Shown here one piece after another: positions 9,355 to 19,116 of a stretch of 64,000 nucleotides of DNA. Source of the stretch: CANIGN01 sp041391385. GTDB taxonomy: Bacteria > Bdellovibrionota > UBA2428. The DNA lies in assembly GCA_041391385.1 (NCBI GenBank), contig JAWKOD010000002.1, forward strand, positions 186,001 to 250,000, in the 5' to 3' direction. A program made the translations under genes and the position numbers. Positions within the stretch are counted from its first letter, which is position 1, and each line of letters starts with the position of its first letter. Under the pieces are notes generated by a model. It was not told the origin of the DNA. It did no database searches and worked only from the letters and a program-made list of their open reading frames with translations.

Positions 9355-9573
9355 TGCACCCTCCGAAACTACGACTCATATAAGCAAAATCAGAGGGCTT
9401 TAGACAAATTAATAAGGCTGTCTTTGTGTCACGTAAATGATTGTTTTTGTTGTGTTTTTGCCCTAGGTCAATAAAAGAACTTAAATGATTGTGGGGCATT
9501 AACCTTTTTTTTGGGCGATCTGGGGCTTTTTAGCTTGCTCGCCCTATTTGAGCTTAGTACGAGGATACTTCTG

Positions 9574-10899
9574 ATGTCGCAAATTCAGAAAGTGATTGCT
9601 CGAGAGATTTTAGATTCTAGAGGCTTTCCAACATTAGAAGCTGAGGTAACTCTTTCTAATGGTGTATGTGGCCGTGCGGCTGTTCCTTCTGGAGCATCTA
9701 CAGGAACTCACGAAGCTCTTGAGCTTAGAGATGGCGACAAGACTCGTTATAATGGCAAGGGCGTGTTGAAAGCTCGCGATAACGCCAACACTATTCTTGG
9801 CCCAGCTCTTATTGGCAAAGATGCACAAAATTTAGCAGCTAACGATAAACTTCTTATCGATCTTGATGGGACTCCTAATAAAACAAAACTTGGAGCGAAT
9901 GCCATATTGGCTGTTTCCTTGGCGACAGCGCACGCTGCTGCAAACGATAAAAAGATCACACTTGCCGAATGGATTTTGGAGCAATCTAAAACGCTCGGAT
10001 TTAATTTTCAGCCTTGTATGCCTGTCCCCTTGATGAACGTTATCAATGGCGGCGCTCATGCTGACAATGGACTTCCTGTTCAGGAATTCATGATTGTGCC
10101 TCATGGCTTTGATTCTTTTTCTACAGCTCTTCGCGCTGGGGCAGAAATTTTTCATACTCTAAAAAAGACGCTTTCTTCGATGAAGCTTTCAACTTCGGTT
10201 GGCGACGAAGGGGGCTTTGCTCCTCGAATCGGTACAAGCGTAGAAGTTTTAGAAGTGCTCATGAAAGCTATCGAAACTGCAGGCTATAAGCCTGGAGAAC
10301 AGGTCGCTCTTGCATTGGACGTGGCTTCTACTGAATTTTACAAGGATTCTAAATACGCTTTTAGAGATGTTTCTGCTGAAGCGACCTCTGCCATGATGGT
10401 GGAATATTACAGCGAACTTACTAAAAAGTTTCCCATCGTGAGCATTGAAGATGGCTTAGCCGAAGATGATTGGGATGGCTGGAGAGAGTTGAATGCTAAG
10501 ATGGGTGCCCGCACTCAGCTTGTAGGAGACGATCTTTACGTAACTCAAGAAAAGCGTCTCGCTAAGGGAATCGAAATGAGAGCTTCTAATGCAATTCTCA
10601 TTAAGCTTAACCAAGTGGGTTCTCTTATGGAGACTCTTCAAACAATTGAACTTGGATACAAAAATGGAATTCGCTCAATCATATCTCACCGCTCTGGTGA
10701 AACTGAAGATGTTACGCTTGCTCACTTAGCTGTGGGCTGTGGCGCTGGACAAGTAAAAACGGGATCACTTTGTCGCTCTGATCGAGTTGCTAAATACAAC
10801 GAGTTGTTGCGATTAGAAGAAATGCTTATCGCTAAAACGGGTAAGTGCCTCTATGGAAATCAAAGTGGGAATAATGCCTTCAAAGGACTGAAGGCTTAG
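9574..10899 (+). CDS. eno: Enolase
   Basis: Enolase converts 2-phosphoglycerate to phosphoenolpyruvate in glycolysis. The 441-residue protein starts MSQIQKVIAREILDSRGFPT and carries all hallmark motifs: GRAAVPSGASTG, NVINGGAHADN, the metal ligands in ALDVASTEF, SIEDGLAEDDW and VGDDLYVT, and the signature ILIKLNQVGS...SHRSGETED. ATG 9574 is preferred because GAGG lies 9 bases upstream and it gives the standard N-terminus; the frame is open farther upstream to a TTG at 9511. It lies 29 bp before the beta-barrel-like gene and may be co-transcribed with it. Confidence 0.97.
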   Translation: MSQIQKVIAREILDSRGFPTLEAEVTLSNGVCGRAAVPSGASTGTHEALELRDGDKTRYNGKGVLKARDNANTILGPALIGKDAQNLAANDKLLIDLDGTPNKTKLGANAILAVSLATAHAAANDKKITLAEWILEQSKTLGFNFQPCMPVPLMNVINGGAHADNGLPVQEFMIVPHGFDSFSTALRAGAEIFHTLKKTLSSMKLSTSVGDEGGFAPRIGTSVEVLEVLMKAIETAGYKPGEQVALALDVASTEFYKDSKYAFRDVSAEATSAMMVEYYSELTKKFPIVSIEDGLAEDDWDGWRELNAKMGARTQLVGDDLYVTQEKRLAKGIEMRASNAILIKLNQVGSLMETLQTIELGYKNGIRSIISHRSGETEDVTLAHLAVGCGAGQVKTGSLCRSDRVAKYNELLRLEEMLIAKTGKCLYGNQSGNNAFKGLKA

Positions 10900-10928
10900 T
10901 TAAGAAGAAAGAAAGAGAAGGGAAAATC

Positions 10929-11738
10929 ATGAAAAAACTTTTAATCACGGCTTTATTTGGAGCTTTTGCAGTAGCGCAGGAGACTGCTCCCGAGGCAGCA
11001 CCTAGCAACCACAGCGTTCTTTATCAATTAGACGCTACAACTGTTTTAGATGGCAACAAATATCAAGGCGATCACTTTATTCGTTATAGCTATAAGTTTG
11101 CTGATGGATATAAGCTTATGCCTGCAGTGTTGTTGTCTACTGACTACGCGAGAGCTAATTCAAGTGCTGAATGGCACGATACATTCGCTAACCAATATGT
11201 TCGTGTTGAGCTTGATACTCCTAAATTTTGGGACATCGTAGGCTTTAAGACTGGCGTTCGTCTTCGTTACTATGTTCCTACTACTGTAGGTGACGAAAGT
11301 TACGGAACTCTAAGCGCTCGCTTAATGATGGAGCAAGAGTTTAACTCACACTTTAACTTAACTCTTATTCCTAAGTTGAACATGTATCTTCAAAGAAATG
11401 GTTACAACCGTGCTTCTGGCGACAGAAACAACATTGTTGGCTTAGCTCTTGAGATTTTACCTCAGTATAAGTTTTCTGAAGACTTAACTCTTACTTACGA
11501 CTTCGAAATCAGCGGAAAATATCTTGGAGATTCTTTTGCTGGAGACAATAACACTATTGTTAAAAGCAGCATCTATCATGAGATCGAATTTATGTATAAC
11601 ATCGCTTCTGCTGGAGACTTGGGTCTTGGTTTGATTGCATTTAATGAATTTGCTATCGGAAATCATTCACAAGCTGAAGTTGCTAAAGACAACGAAACTA
11701 ACGTTGGTATAAGATTAGCTAAATCACTAGATCTTTAA
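10929..11738 (+). CDS. Probable outer-membrane beta-barrel protein
   Basis: The 269-residue protein has a short signal peptide (MKKLLITALFGAFAVAQ). It is followed by many amphipathic strands with alternating aromatic and polar residues (FIRYSYKFADGYKLMPAVLL, FKTGVRLRYYVPTT, LTLTYDFEISGKYLG, IYHEIEFMYNIA), which suggests a monomeric 10-12-stranded outer-membrane barrel. It lacks the usual C-terminal Phe and ends RLAKSLDL. Codon use looks like a highly expressed gene, as for the preceding eno. A strong terminator follows. Confidence 0.65.
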   Translation: MKKLLITALFGAFAVAQETAPEAAPSNHSVLYQLDATTVLDGNKYQGDHFIRYSYKFADGYKLMPAVLLSTDYARANSSAEWHDTFANQYVRVELDTPKFWDIVGFKTGVRLRYYVPTTVGDESYGTLSARLMMEQEFNSHFNLTLIPKLNMYLQRNGYNRASGDRNNIVGLALEILPQYKFSEDLTLTYDFEISGKYLGDSFAGDNNTIVKSSIYHEIEFMYNIASAGDLGLGLIAFNEFAIGNHSQAEVAKDNETNVGIRLAKSLDL

Positions 11739-11781
11739 TTTTAGGCCCTTAAAAAGTTAAAGAATCACTGGTTAGGTACAA

Positions 11782-11826
11782 AGCAGAGGCCCCGTCGGTA
11801 TTTCGACGGGGCCTCTGCTTTTTTTT
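11782..11826 (+). terminator. Strong Rho-independent terminator
   Basis: AGCAGAGGCCCCGTCG (11782-11797) pairs perfectly over 16 bp with 11804-11819 across a 6-nt loop, followed by eight T. It ends the eno/barrel transcript. Confidence 0.95.
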
Positions 11827-11882
11827 CAACTTATTTGACACTTACTCTAGGAATATCGAGCTATTACCGATAAGTATAAGGC

Positions 11883-12659
11883 ATGCCAACAATGACTCTA
11901 CAGCCCCCAAAAATTGGTCCCGGAGTAAAGTTTTTACTTGGCTCATTGGTGGTGGTTTTTGTGCTTCAAAATGCTCTGAGTAAATTTGCTGGGGTTCATG
12001 TTGAGGCACTTTTTGGATTTTCTCCCGACGCTTTTCTTTCAGGAAGTATTTGGCAAATTCTAACCTATCCTTTTTTGCATGGTGGGCTATTTCATGCGCT
12101 CTTTAATGCTGTTTTTATTTATATGCTGGGCTCAGAATTTGAGCGACGTTGGGGCACTTCTAAGTTTTTAAAATACTATTTTATCTGCGGCATTGGCGGA
12201 GCCTTGTTGCAGCTTTTAGTTTCGTTTGTGGGGCTCTATTTGTTTCCTGATTTGGCAGCCTCTCTTGCTAGAACTCCTATTATTGGCGCAAGTGGTGCTA
12301 TCTATGGGCTCTTTGTTGCTTTTGGTTTGGTATTTGGCGATACCTACGTACTGTTATTTTTTGTACTTCCCATTAAAGCAAAACACTTTGTGGCAATTAT
12401 CACCTTTATAGCGCTCTTCTCTGCAGTGTTTTACTTGGATGCAGCTTCGGGCGGAGATGTTGCGCATCTTGTGCATTTAGGTGGACTCATTACGGGCTTT
12501 CTTTATTTGCGTTGGAAGGGACCTAATCTCACTGGAGGTGGTCGTGGTGGAAAACGCAAAATGACTCAGGATGAAGTCCGCAAGCGTTTGAGCCTTGTCG
12601 TGAACAATGATGAGAAAGATACAGTGGGTGACCAAGGAATGCCCATTACCTGGAATTAA
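11883..12659 (+). CDS. Rhomboid-family intramembrane serine protease
   Basis: The 258-residue protein has about six transmembrane helices. It carries the rhomboid catalytic Ser in GASGAIYG and the catalytic His in HLVHLGG, plus the HALFNAVF helix-2 motif and the N-terminal 'WQILTYPFLHGG' loop pattern. Rhomboids cleave transmembrane segments of membrane proteins. The C-terminal ~50 residues form a charged cytoplasmic tail (GGRGGKRKMTQDEVRKRLS). A TTGACA hexamer at 11835-11840 is a plausible -35 element, but its -10 is unclear. An in-frame ATG at 11892 is an alternative start. Confidence 0.92.
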   Translation: MPTMTLQPPKIGPGVKFLLGSLVVVFVLQNALSKFAGVHVEALFGFSPDAFLSGSIWQILTYPFLHGGLFHALFNAVFIYMLGSEFERRWGTSKFLKYYFICGIGGALLQLLVSFVGLYLFPDLAASLARTPIIGASGAIYGLFVAFGLVFGDTYVLLFFVLPIKAKHFVAIITFIALFSAVFYLDAASGGDVAHLVHLGGLITGFLYLRWKGPNLTGGGRGGKRKMTQDEVRKRLSLVVNNDEKDTVGDQGMPITWN

Positions 12660-12662
12660 TTT

Positions 12663-13007
12663 TTACGATTTGTCTTCGGGTTGCTTGAGCTCGCCCCTGT
12701 GAATTTTTACTAAATTATCGATAATCGAATAGTTTCTACGACTGAGCTTTTCATAGTGCAGTCCTGCTAAGTCCCGGTTTCTCCACACTCGACGAGACTT
12801 AATTTGTATCAGCGGCATATCTGGAAAGAGTTGAATGTTGAGAGTGAACTTTTGTGGAAGTGGGCTTGATTCTTCAATGTGAATTCTAGCTCCAGTAACA
12901 GAGAAGTCAACGACCATACAGTCAACGGGCTCGTCCTCCTGCGAGGAAATGATTTGTCCAGTAAAGCGAATAATTGATCTTGGTTTTTTTCTATCTTTAT
13001 GGCTCAT
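12663..13007 (-). CDS. PilZ-domain protein (likely c-di-GMP receptor)
   Basis: This 114-residue single-domain protein fits PilZ. It has an N-terminal basic RKKPRSIIR segment, the VDFSVTGARI box (consensus D/NxSxxG) and the later VWRNRDLAGLHYEKLS strand. PilZ domains bind cyclic di-GMP and regulate motility, secretion or envelope functions. The Arg motif is slightly atypical, so ligand binding is inferred. It lies 2 bp downstream of the next gene on the same strand and is surely co-transcribed with it. Confidence 0.8.
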   Translation of the reverse strand: MSHKDRKKPRSIIRFTGQIISSQEDEPVDCMVVDFSVTGARIHIEESSPLPQKFTLNIQLFPDMPLIQIKSRRVWRNRDLAGLHYEKLSRRNYSIIDNLVKIHRGELKQPEDKS

Positions 13008-13009
13008 GT

Positions 13010-13606
13010 TTATTCTGCTGTTGGTTTTTTACCGATATGAAATCCGTTTTCAAATAGCATACGAGTGAGGTGATCTGATCCGTTCTGTTGCCATCTTTCG
13101 AAAAGTTTAATGGCACCATCTGAGCTGTGTAGAAGAGTTTGGTCGTAAATTTCTGAGAAGATTTCTGAAAACCTTCTAAAACTTTCGGCTAATGAAAAAT
13201 AAACGTTGATAGATTTCTCGGCAGCTATGTTTTCTTTTATTTCTCCAGCTCGGTAATACGCTTTGCCGCCAATTGCTTGGAAGTAATCTCTGTCGAGTAA
13301 GCTTCCTTTAGTGTATTCGCTAAAGAATCCCGTCGTAAAAAGTGAATAGTCGCCCAAAAACTGTAGGGCTTGTAGTTGTTGTGAATAGGGCAGTTTTTGA
13401 ATTTCTAACCAAAATTCAGTTGGAGTCATGTCTTTGTGTTCGGTGGGGTGAGTGAGTTTGAGTTCTGAAGCTGTAGAAAATTTTGCAAGAAGTCCGGAGA
13501 GGTATCTCAAAACAAGTGGGCTTAGTTGAAGCCCATGACGTTTCGAAATTTTTTCTATCTCTGTGTAAAAAAAGTCGTCTACAGACGTTACGATTGCCAG
13601 ACTCAA
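13010..13606 (-). CDS. Cytoplasmic protein of unknown function, upstream of PilZ gene
   Basis: This 198-residue soluble protein (MSLAIVTSVDDFFYTEIEKISKRHG...) has no signal peptide and is predicted mostly alpha-helical. It forms a two-gene operon with the PilZ gene (2 bp gap), so a link to c-di-GMP signalling is a reasonable guess from context only. I do not recognise the family. Confidence 0.65.
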   Translation of the reverse strand: MSLAIVTSVDDFFYTEIEKISKRHGLQLSPLVLRYLSGLLAKFSTASELKLTHPTEHKDMTPTEFWLEIQKLPYSQQLQALQFLGDYSLFTTGFFSEYTKGSLLDRDYFQAIGGKAYYRAGEIKENIAAEKSINVYFSLAESFRRFSEIFSEIYDQTLLHSSDGAIKLFERWQQNGSDHLTRMLFENGFHIGKKPTAE

Positions 13607-13814
13607 CTCAATACTCCTTCTTTAAAAGTAACCCTAAAGTGCATAGGCCTTAGTCACTTTTTCGGCATTCAAAGAGAATTTAATGATTAAGAAAGCGTTA
13701 AGAATTTGAAAAGAGGTGCTTCTTTGCCTGTAAAAAAGGTAGTGAGAGGTGGAAAAAAACACCCTTGGCATCTTTTTGTTGCGCACTGCGCAAACGGCTG
13801 GATATAATAAGAGA

Positions 13815-15800
13815 ATGAGGGTTTTTGCGCATTCTCCCTTGGGGGCGCTTACTACAAGATTTTTGGCTCTTTTCGTAGGAGTCTTAAGTAGCTCTTTGCT
13901 TTTTGCCAAATTTGAGCAAACAACTGGAACCAAAGTTGATTCTAAGGTTTTTGGTGGAATGAGTGATGAGGAGGTTGAGCGTCTCGCAGGTGATCTCTCA
14001 GCGCTAAATAATGAATACATTTCTTCGATTAATAAAAACATCAAAAAATTTGATGAGGGCGATAAGTCTTCAAAATTTGGCGGCAATGGTCGTTACGGCG
14101 GCTATGGAGAAGCACACGTCACGAAGGGTGATGGTATGGTGGCTCACGAAGGTGGGGCAAATGCGGCTGAGGGATCAATCGAACGTGGGGCCTTTGGTAC
14201 TACAGGTCTCAGGGGACAAGCGCGCATTGATGCAGAGAAAAAAATAATGGAAGAACGTACCTCAAAGTTGGATCAGCCAGTTTTTGTAGATGGAAAACTA
14301 TATACACATAGAAACAAGCTTACTGGTCAAATGCAGACTCAGAGTTTTGAAATATCAGCAGTTCTTTACGATGCTGGACCTGCGCACGGGGACGGAAATG
14401 ACCCGCACAGAGTTTATGGCGTTAAAGCTGAGGTTCGCACTGAGAGTAATAAAAACGGAAAAGTATATGCTGACAAAACAATTCAGGATGCGACTTTAGC
14501 TCCTGGCAAACAACCGAACCTAGATTTGCTTCACAAGTCATTTAGTAAAATGGAGCAAGATAAATACATTATGATGGCCAGCGATGCCTTTGCTTTTAGA
14601 TCTGCAAGGCTTGATGGTACTGACACTACAAAAAGTGAAAGTAGAAATACAGTGGGAGAATACAAGCAAATTGCAGTGGACGCATATGCTGCTTATCCGG
14701 GGGATATAAAAAAAGCAGAAGCTGAAATAGGAAAAAAGCTAGCTCAACGCGTGGCTGAGAAAAAAGTTATTCAAGATGAGAAGTTATGTCCTGATGGCAC
14801 AGTTGGAAAGTGTAAGCCAAGTTCAGGCGCAGCGCAGGCGCAAAGTGAGAAGCTTACTCCTGATCAAGCAGCGCAAAAGATTTTAGCTAGGTTAGGGGCT
14901 TCGCAAGACGGTACGAATATCGAAGCTATTAAAGAACAAATTACCAAGGGAGTAGCTTTTCAAAAGGATCAGAATGGAGCCTTTACCGCATCCGATGTTT
15001 TTGTGGATGATTTGATGCAAAAGGTAAGTTTAAGATCTTTGTCGGGAGTGCTCAGTTCCTCTCAACTTGAAACATTATATGGGCAAGCTAAGCAAAATTT
15101 AGATCCTGATAGGCAGGCAAAAATTGGAGAGTATCAGCAAAGACTTCTGTCTAAGTCTAATGACTGCTTTTCATTCACGAGCTTTTGTTATTCTTCAAAA
15201 TTTGGCTCTATTGATCCAAATAAAAAGCAAGTTGAAGGCGCAAATGGCTCAGCAAGTATTGATAAAGACGATCCAAATGAATTTCAAAAAATATCGGGTG
15301 ATCCAGGCGCTTATTTTAAAGATACGCGTGAGTTTATCTTTAATAAATTTGCATATGCTTATAATCGTCCATTATCTGAGTGGAAAGGTATCGTTACAAA
15401 CTTAGACTTTAACAAAAATACGGATAAAAACATTAAAGATGTAGGTACCTACAAAGAATTCTCAGATATGTACGACAATGCTATGAAAAATGCGCAAGCT
15501 ATTCAGCAAAACGCAGATAAAAATCTAATTGATCGTCTCAAGTCGGCAGGCGCAACTCCTGAGCAAATTGCAAAAGTTAGAAAAAATTATAGTGTTAACT
15601 TTGATCCTAAAAAGTTAACCCACATGCAACTTTTTGGTCAAAATAAAGATCGCGATGCGGTGATGATGGACTGGCGTAAAAGCACAGATAATAAATTCTA
15701 TAATCCTACTGTAAGGCAAAAACCAAGTGCTGCTCCAGCCCAGAAAAATCCGCTTTCTAATCCCCGCCCCAATACAACAAGAACTCCCGGTCTTATTTAG
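13815..15800 (+). CDS. Large secreted protein of unknown function
   Basis: Starting at ATG 13815 gives a 661-residue protein with a signal peptide (TTRFLALFVGVLSSSLLFA). The mature part is hydrophilic and Lys/Asp/Asn/Gln-rich, with a Gly-rich patch (SKFGGNGRYGGYGEAHV). It has two Cys pairs, one in EKLCPDGTVGKCKP and one in SNDCFSFTSFCYS, that suggest disulfides outside the cytoplasm. It ends in a Pro/Asn-rich tail. The frame is open upstream to a GTG at 13749, which would spoil the signal peptide. The family is unknown. Its stop codon is part of repeat copy 2. Confidence 0.72.
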   Translation: MRVFAHSPLGALTTRFLALFVGVLSSSLLFAKFEQTTGTKVDSKVFGGMSDEEVERLAGDLSALNNEYISSINKNIKKFDEGDKSSKFGGNGRYGGYGEAHVTKGDGMVAHEGGANAAEGSIERGAFGTTGLRGQARIDAEKKIMEERTSKLDQPVFVDGKLYTHRNKLTGQMQTQSFEISAVLYDAGPAHGDGNDPHRVYGVKAEVRTESNKNGKVYADKTIQDATLAPGKQPNLDLLHKSFSKMEQDKYIMMASDAFAFRSARLDGTDTTKSESRNTVGEYKQIAVDAYAAYPGDIKKAEAEIGKKLAQRVAEKKVIQDEKLCPDGTVGKCKPSSGAAQAQSEKLTPDQAAQKILARLGASQDGTNIEAIKEQITKGVAFQKDQNGAFTASDVFVDDLMQKVSLRSLSGVLSSSQLETLYGQAKQNLDPDRQAKIGEYQQRLLSKSNDCFSFTSFCYSSKFGSIDPNKKQVEGANGSASIDKDDPNEFQKISGDPGAYFKDTREFIFNKFAYAYNRPLSEWKGIVTNLDFNKNTDKNIKDVGTYKEFSDMYDNAMKNAQAIQQNADKNLIDRLKSAGATPEQIAKVRKNYSVNFDPKKLTHMQLFGQNKDRDAVMMDWRKSTDNKFYNPTVRQKPSAAPAQKNPLSNPRPNTTRTPGLI

Positions 15801-15839
15801 GCGTCAGAGACCTTTGGGGTAGGTCTCCGCTACCTTTTT
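15798..15839 (+). repeat. Dispersed stop-codon repeat, copy 2
   Basis: It begins in the TAG stop of the preceding gene (TAGGCGTCAGAGACCTTTGG) and ends TCCGCTACCTTTTTA. It matches copies 1 and 3 over most of its length, with the middle variable. Confidence 0.75.
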
Positions 15840-15853
15840 ACATACACCGACAG

Positions 15854-16624
15854 TTAAAGTGATATTTCGCCATTACTGTTTTCTTTTACACGCAAAGATA
15901 AAAGGATTCCAGGTATCGCAACTAAGCCGCAAAATATATAAAAGCTTGTCCACCCAACGGCTTCTACAATGTAACCGGTTGGTGCACCCGAGAGATAGCG
16001 TGGTACACCCATTACACTTGTTAGGAGCGCATACTGCGTGGCCGTAAAACGCTTATTGGTAAGTCGGGCAATAAGTGTACTAAAGGCTGCTGTGCCGAGA
16101 CCTGCTGTAAAGTTTTCAAAGGCAATAATCGCTGCCAGTAAAAGAGTGTTGTGTGAAAATACAGCAAGCAGTGCAAAGGCCGCTGTGGATATGGCCTGGA
16201 AAACTCCAAATATAAAAAGCGCATTACGAATGCGCATACTCACCATGAAGAAGCCCCCGATGAGTGAGCCTGCGACAATGGCAATCCAACCTACGAGTTT
16301 AGAGGCGGCACCGATTTCTATCTTGCTATATTGCATGTCCAAGTAGAACTTTGTGCTAAGGGCACCGCCCATGTTATCTCCAAGTTTATAAAGAAGGATG
16401 AATGCAATAACGAGCCATGCGCCCTTACGTGTAAAGAAGTCTTGGAAGGGGAGGACCACACTTTCGTAAAAATTCTTTGGAGAGGGCGAGGAAACATTTG
16501 GCTCATCTGTTAGGAACATGGCTACAATACAAGGAACCAGAACGAGTGCCATAAGTTGGTAAACTTGTGACCAAGGGAGAAACTCGGCCAAACTAAGAGC
16601 TAGGGCACCACCTATGAGTCTCAT
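15854..16624 (-). pseudogene. AmpG-like MFS transporter, C-terminal fragment
   Basis: This 256-residue piece holds the C-terminal transmembrane helices of an AmpG-type major facilitator (MRLIGGALALSLAEFLPWSQVY..., then six to seven helices). AmpG-type permeases import muropeptides in peptidoglycan recycling. The same frame continues upstream of its ATG as REYLPDNQIALGLALNTTS, showing the ATG is internal. It joins the N-terminal fragment only through several frame changes (see 16728-17093), so the gene as given cannot encode a full transporter. Confidence 0.8.
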
Positions 16625-16727
16625 CGCGATGAGGTAAGATGTGGTGTTTAGAGCAAGTCCTAGGGCAATTTGATTGTCTGGGAGGTATTCTCTTCTCAGG
16701 CATCGAGTCCTATGTCCAAGGTTGCGC

Positions 16728-17093
16728 CTAAGAATGCAACAATTGAAGCCGCAATTGCAATAGTTTGAATATTCTTTCAGGGTCCATGAAACTCATAAAA
16801 ACGACTGAAACCACAAGTAATATTAGAGTGAGGAGTATCCATCCCTTTCTACGTCCTAAGGGCAACGAAAACCTATCGAGCACTGGAGACCAAAATTCAG
16901 AGTATAGGGTAGGGCTAGCGTGGTACGGTAGTCCAATTGTCTTAATGTCTACACCCGCATCACTGGCCCAAGCTTGGAGCAAGGTTCCACCAATCAGTGT
17001 AGGCACAAGGCCCGAGGCCAGGCCCATTAAAAAAACAACAAGCATGCGTGGGTTTTTAAGGGCGGTAATTTGTTCTTTAAGCGTGGCAGACAT
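16728..17093 (-). pseudogene. AmpG-like MFS transporter, N-terminal fragment with frameshifts
   Basis: The N-terminus MSATLKEQITALKNPRMLVVFLMG... matches the AmpG start and contains the LLQAWASDAGVDIKTIGL and LDRFSLPLGRRKGW signatures. Between them the expected LALPYTLNF is encoded in another frame (about 16900-16935), so two compensating indels are present. Downstream, near 16785, the frame shifts again: IQTIAIAASIVAFLGATLDIG is readable only in another frame. A further shift near 16700 (DA/RREYLP) is needed to reach the C-terminal fragment. At least four indels suggest a genuine pseudogene or a locally poor sequence. Confidence 0.82.
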
Positions 17094-17226
17094 GAGAATA
17101 TGCTACCAGATAAGGTGTCAAAGAACTTAGCACTTGTCTGAAGGGTGGACTTTTTTAGGCCACTATTTCGACCTTAATAATTACCTAGGCACTTCTATAA
17201 GACTTAAAATTATGAGAGGGGGAAAA

Positions 17227-19116
17227 ATGCGCTTATATCCATATATAGCACTACGGCTTTGCGCCTTTTTGATTTTTCCTCTTCTTTACTCTGTAGAGCT
17301 AGAGGTGCATGCCCCTATGTTGCCTCAGGACGAGGGCAATCGAAATTTAATTCTAAGCCAAGAAAAAATTGTTTTTGATTTTGAACCAGGAATTCGCTCT
17401 TTTGATCCAGAGGAAGCTCACGTGTGGGCTGCAAAAAAATGGGTTGAAGCTATTACATCTCCTGCTGAAAGTGAAGAGGCTTTTATATCTTTAATCTGGG
17501 TTAATGGTCAGCAAATCGCGGCCCTACAAAGACAGAACAAAATTTATGTGACGAACAAAGGGAGCCCCAAATACGCCTCAATGGTGTTTGAAAAAGAGAT
17601 TGAAAAAGAGCTTAAGAAATACTGCCAGCAAAAAGAGGATGCAGATACTTGTTTGGCTACTTTAAAAGAGAAAGCTTTAAAATTAACAGAGATATTCTGG
17701 GGAGATTATAAGAAGAAGGCTGCTGAGGATTTTAAGCGAAATGGGCTTAATGAAAATCGAATTGGATTTGATCAAATCAGAGGGCACATCAGAGAAGCTT
17801 TTCAGGATAGGTTAAGCGATGCCTGGATCAGTATTAATGATTATGTCACTGCTCTTAAGGGCTCAAGCTTAAGTCCTATTGACCCCGACTTGCATAAGTC
17901 TGGACCTGTACGTCTTACGCCCTTCATTCTTCCTCCTAAGGAACAAAATGTTGGGGGCGTTAACCTTAATCATAAACGAAAAGGCTTAAGAGCTTTTCTG
18001 GATGAAACAAAAGAGGCTCTTGGCTTGAAGCCGAAAATTGAAGAAGTTCCAGAGGAACGAAAGGCATGGAATTATGTTAGCTCTGAAAGTTCAAGTTATG
18101 ACCTTTATCGCGCATCTTCTAGATACACGGATCAAGTCGTACGCTCTCTAGGGTGTGCTTATTTTGAAGAGAGTTCGCTCTTGAATGGACAAATTATTTC
18201 TCGGCTCTTGCGTAAAGGAAGCATGGATGTCGCTCAGTTAACTGACATGACGAATGATTCGATTGAAAGCTGGTGTTATCAGCAGTTTTCGCAAGCCGAA
18301 CAAATTTTAGAGTGTAAAAAAAGTATTTCACCTTTGTTTGCAGAGTTAAACAAATATTATTGGCAAAGTATTAAAGCTGAACTTGGAAAAGACGGAAAGA
18401 AGCTGAGCAGCTACGATGTAGATGTTTTTTTTGAAAACCTAAGAAAAACAAAAGCTATCCAAAACCCTGATCACCCACTTGGAAAGATTCATGCTGATAT
18501 TACATCTCAAATGGAGAAGTTAAAGGGGCGTTGGGGGTATAGATGTCTCTCTAAAAAGGGTGAGGCCTTGGGTGATTATCGTTTTGTTAAGGCTGCTGAT
18601 GAAGCTAGGGCTGTAACGGATAGTTTGCTGAAGGGAAGTCTCTTAAAATATCCACTTAGGAGTCCTCCGGCCATGTGTGCACGTGCTGTGAAAGGTGCAA
18701 TGCAGGCAGCAGGAATATTTAGAACTTATCCAGGCTGGGGAAATGCAACGAGTATGGCGAATGGCTTTGAGTATGAAAACCGAAAGCATATCCATTTGAA
18801 TGAAGGATATGAATTAAAGAAAATTGAAACAATGAACCCCGAGGAGGCACCTGCTTACGCAATTATTGTCTACGGCAATGGAAACGGTCATGTGGAGCAA
18901 AAGATTCCTACATCTGAACTTGCAGCTCGTGGTATCAAGCAAATGCTTGCATATGGAAATAAAAGAATTGACGTTGAAGACAGAGAATTTGCCTATGTGA
19001 GTGATTACATCGATTCAGCTCCAAGAAATAGTCCCAAGAGCCGCTTGGCTCGAGGTGATGGTGGTAATAATGGTCGACCTGTCTTAGGGATTTATGTCAT
19101 AATGAGGAAGTCGTAA
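17227..19116 (+). CDS. Secreted protein with a CHAP/NlpC-like candidate C-terminal domain
   Basis: ATG 17227 follows a strong AGAGGGGGA ribosome binding site and gives 629 residues with a signal peptide (YIALRLCAFLIFPLLYSVELEVHA). The first ~470 residues are helical and unfamiliar. The C-terminal ~150 contain PPAMCARAVKGAMQAAGI (Cys484) and YGNGNGHVEQK (His555), spaced like the Cys-His pair of CHAP/NlpC-P60 peptidoglycan hydrolases; that resemblance is an inference. The frame is open upstream to a TTG at 17134. The stop overlaps the next start (TAATG), so the two genes are translationally coupled. Confidence 0.7.
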   Translation: MRLYPYIALRLCAFLIFPLLYSVELEVHAPMLPQDEGNRNLILSQEKIVFDFEPGIRSFDPEEAHVWAAKKWVEAITSPAESEEAFISLIWVNGQQIAALQRQNKIYVTNKGSPKYASMVFEKEIEKELKKYCQQKEDADTCLATLKEKALKLTEIFWGDYKKKAAEDFKRNGLNENRIGFDQIRGHIREAFQDRLSDAWISINDYVTALKGSSLSPIDPDLHKSGPVRLTPFILPPKEQNVGGVNLNHKRKGLRAFLDETKEALGLKPKIEEVPEERKAWNYVSSESSSYDLYRASSRYTDQVVRSLGCAYFEESSLLNGQIISRLLRKGSMDVAQLTDMTNDSIESWCYQQFSQAEQILECKKSISPLFAELNKYYWQSIKAELGKDGKKLSSYDVDVFFENLRKTKAIQNPDHPLGKIHADITSQMEKLKGRWGYRCLSKKGEALGDYRFVKAADEARAVTDSLLKGSLLKYPLRSPPAMCARAVKGAMQAAGIFRTYPGWGNATSMANGFEYENRKHIHLNEGYELKKIETMNPEEAPAYAIIVYGNGNGHVEQKIPTSELAARGIKQMLAYGNKRIDVEDREFAYVSDYIDSAPRNSPKSRLARGDGGNNGRPVLGIYVIMRKS

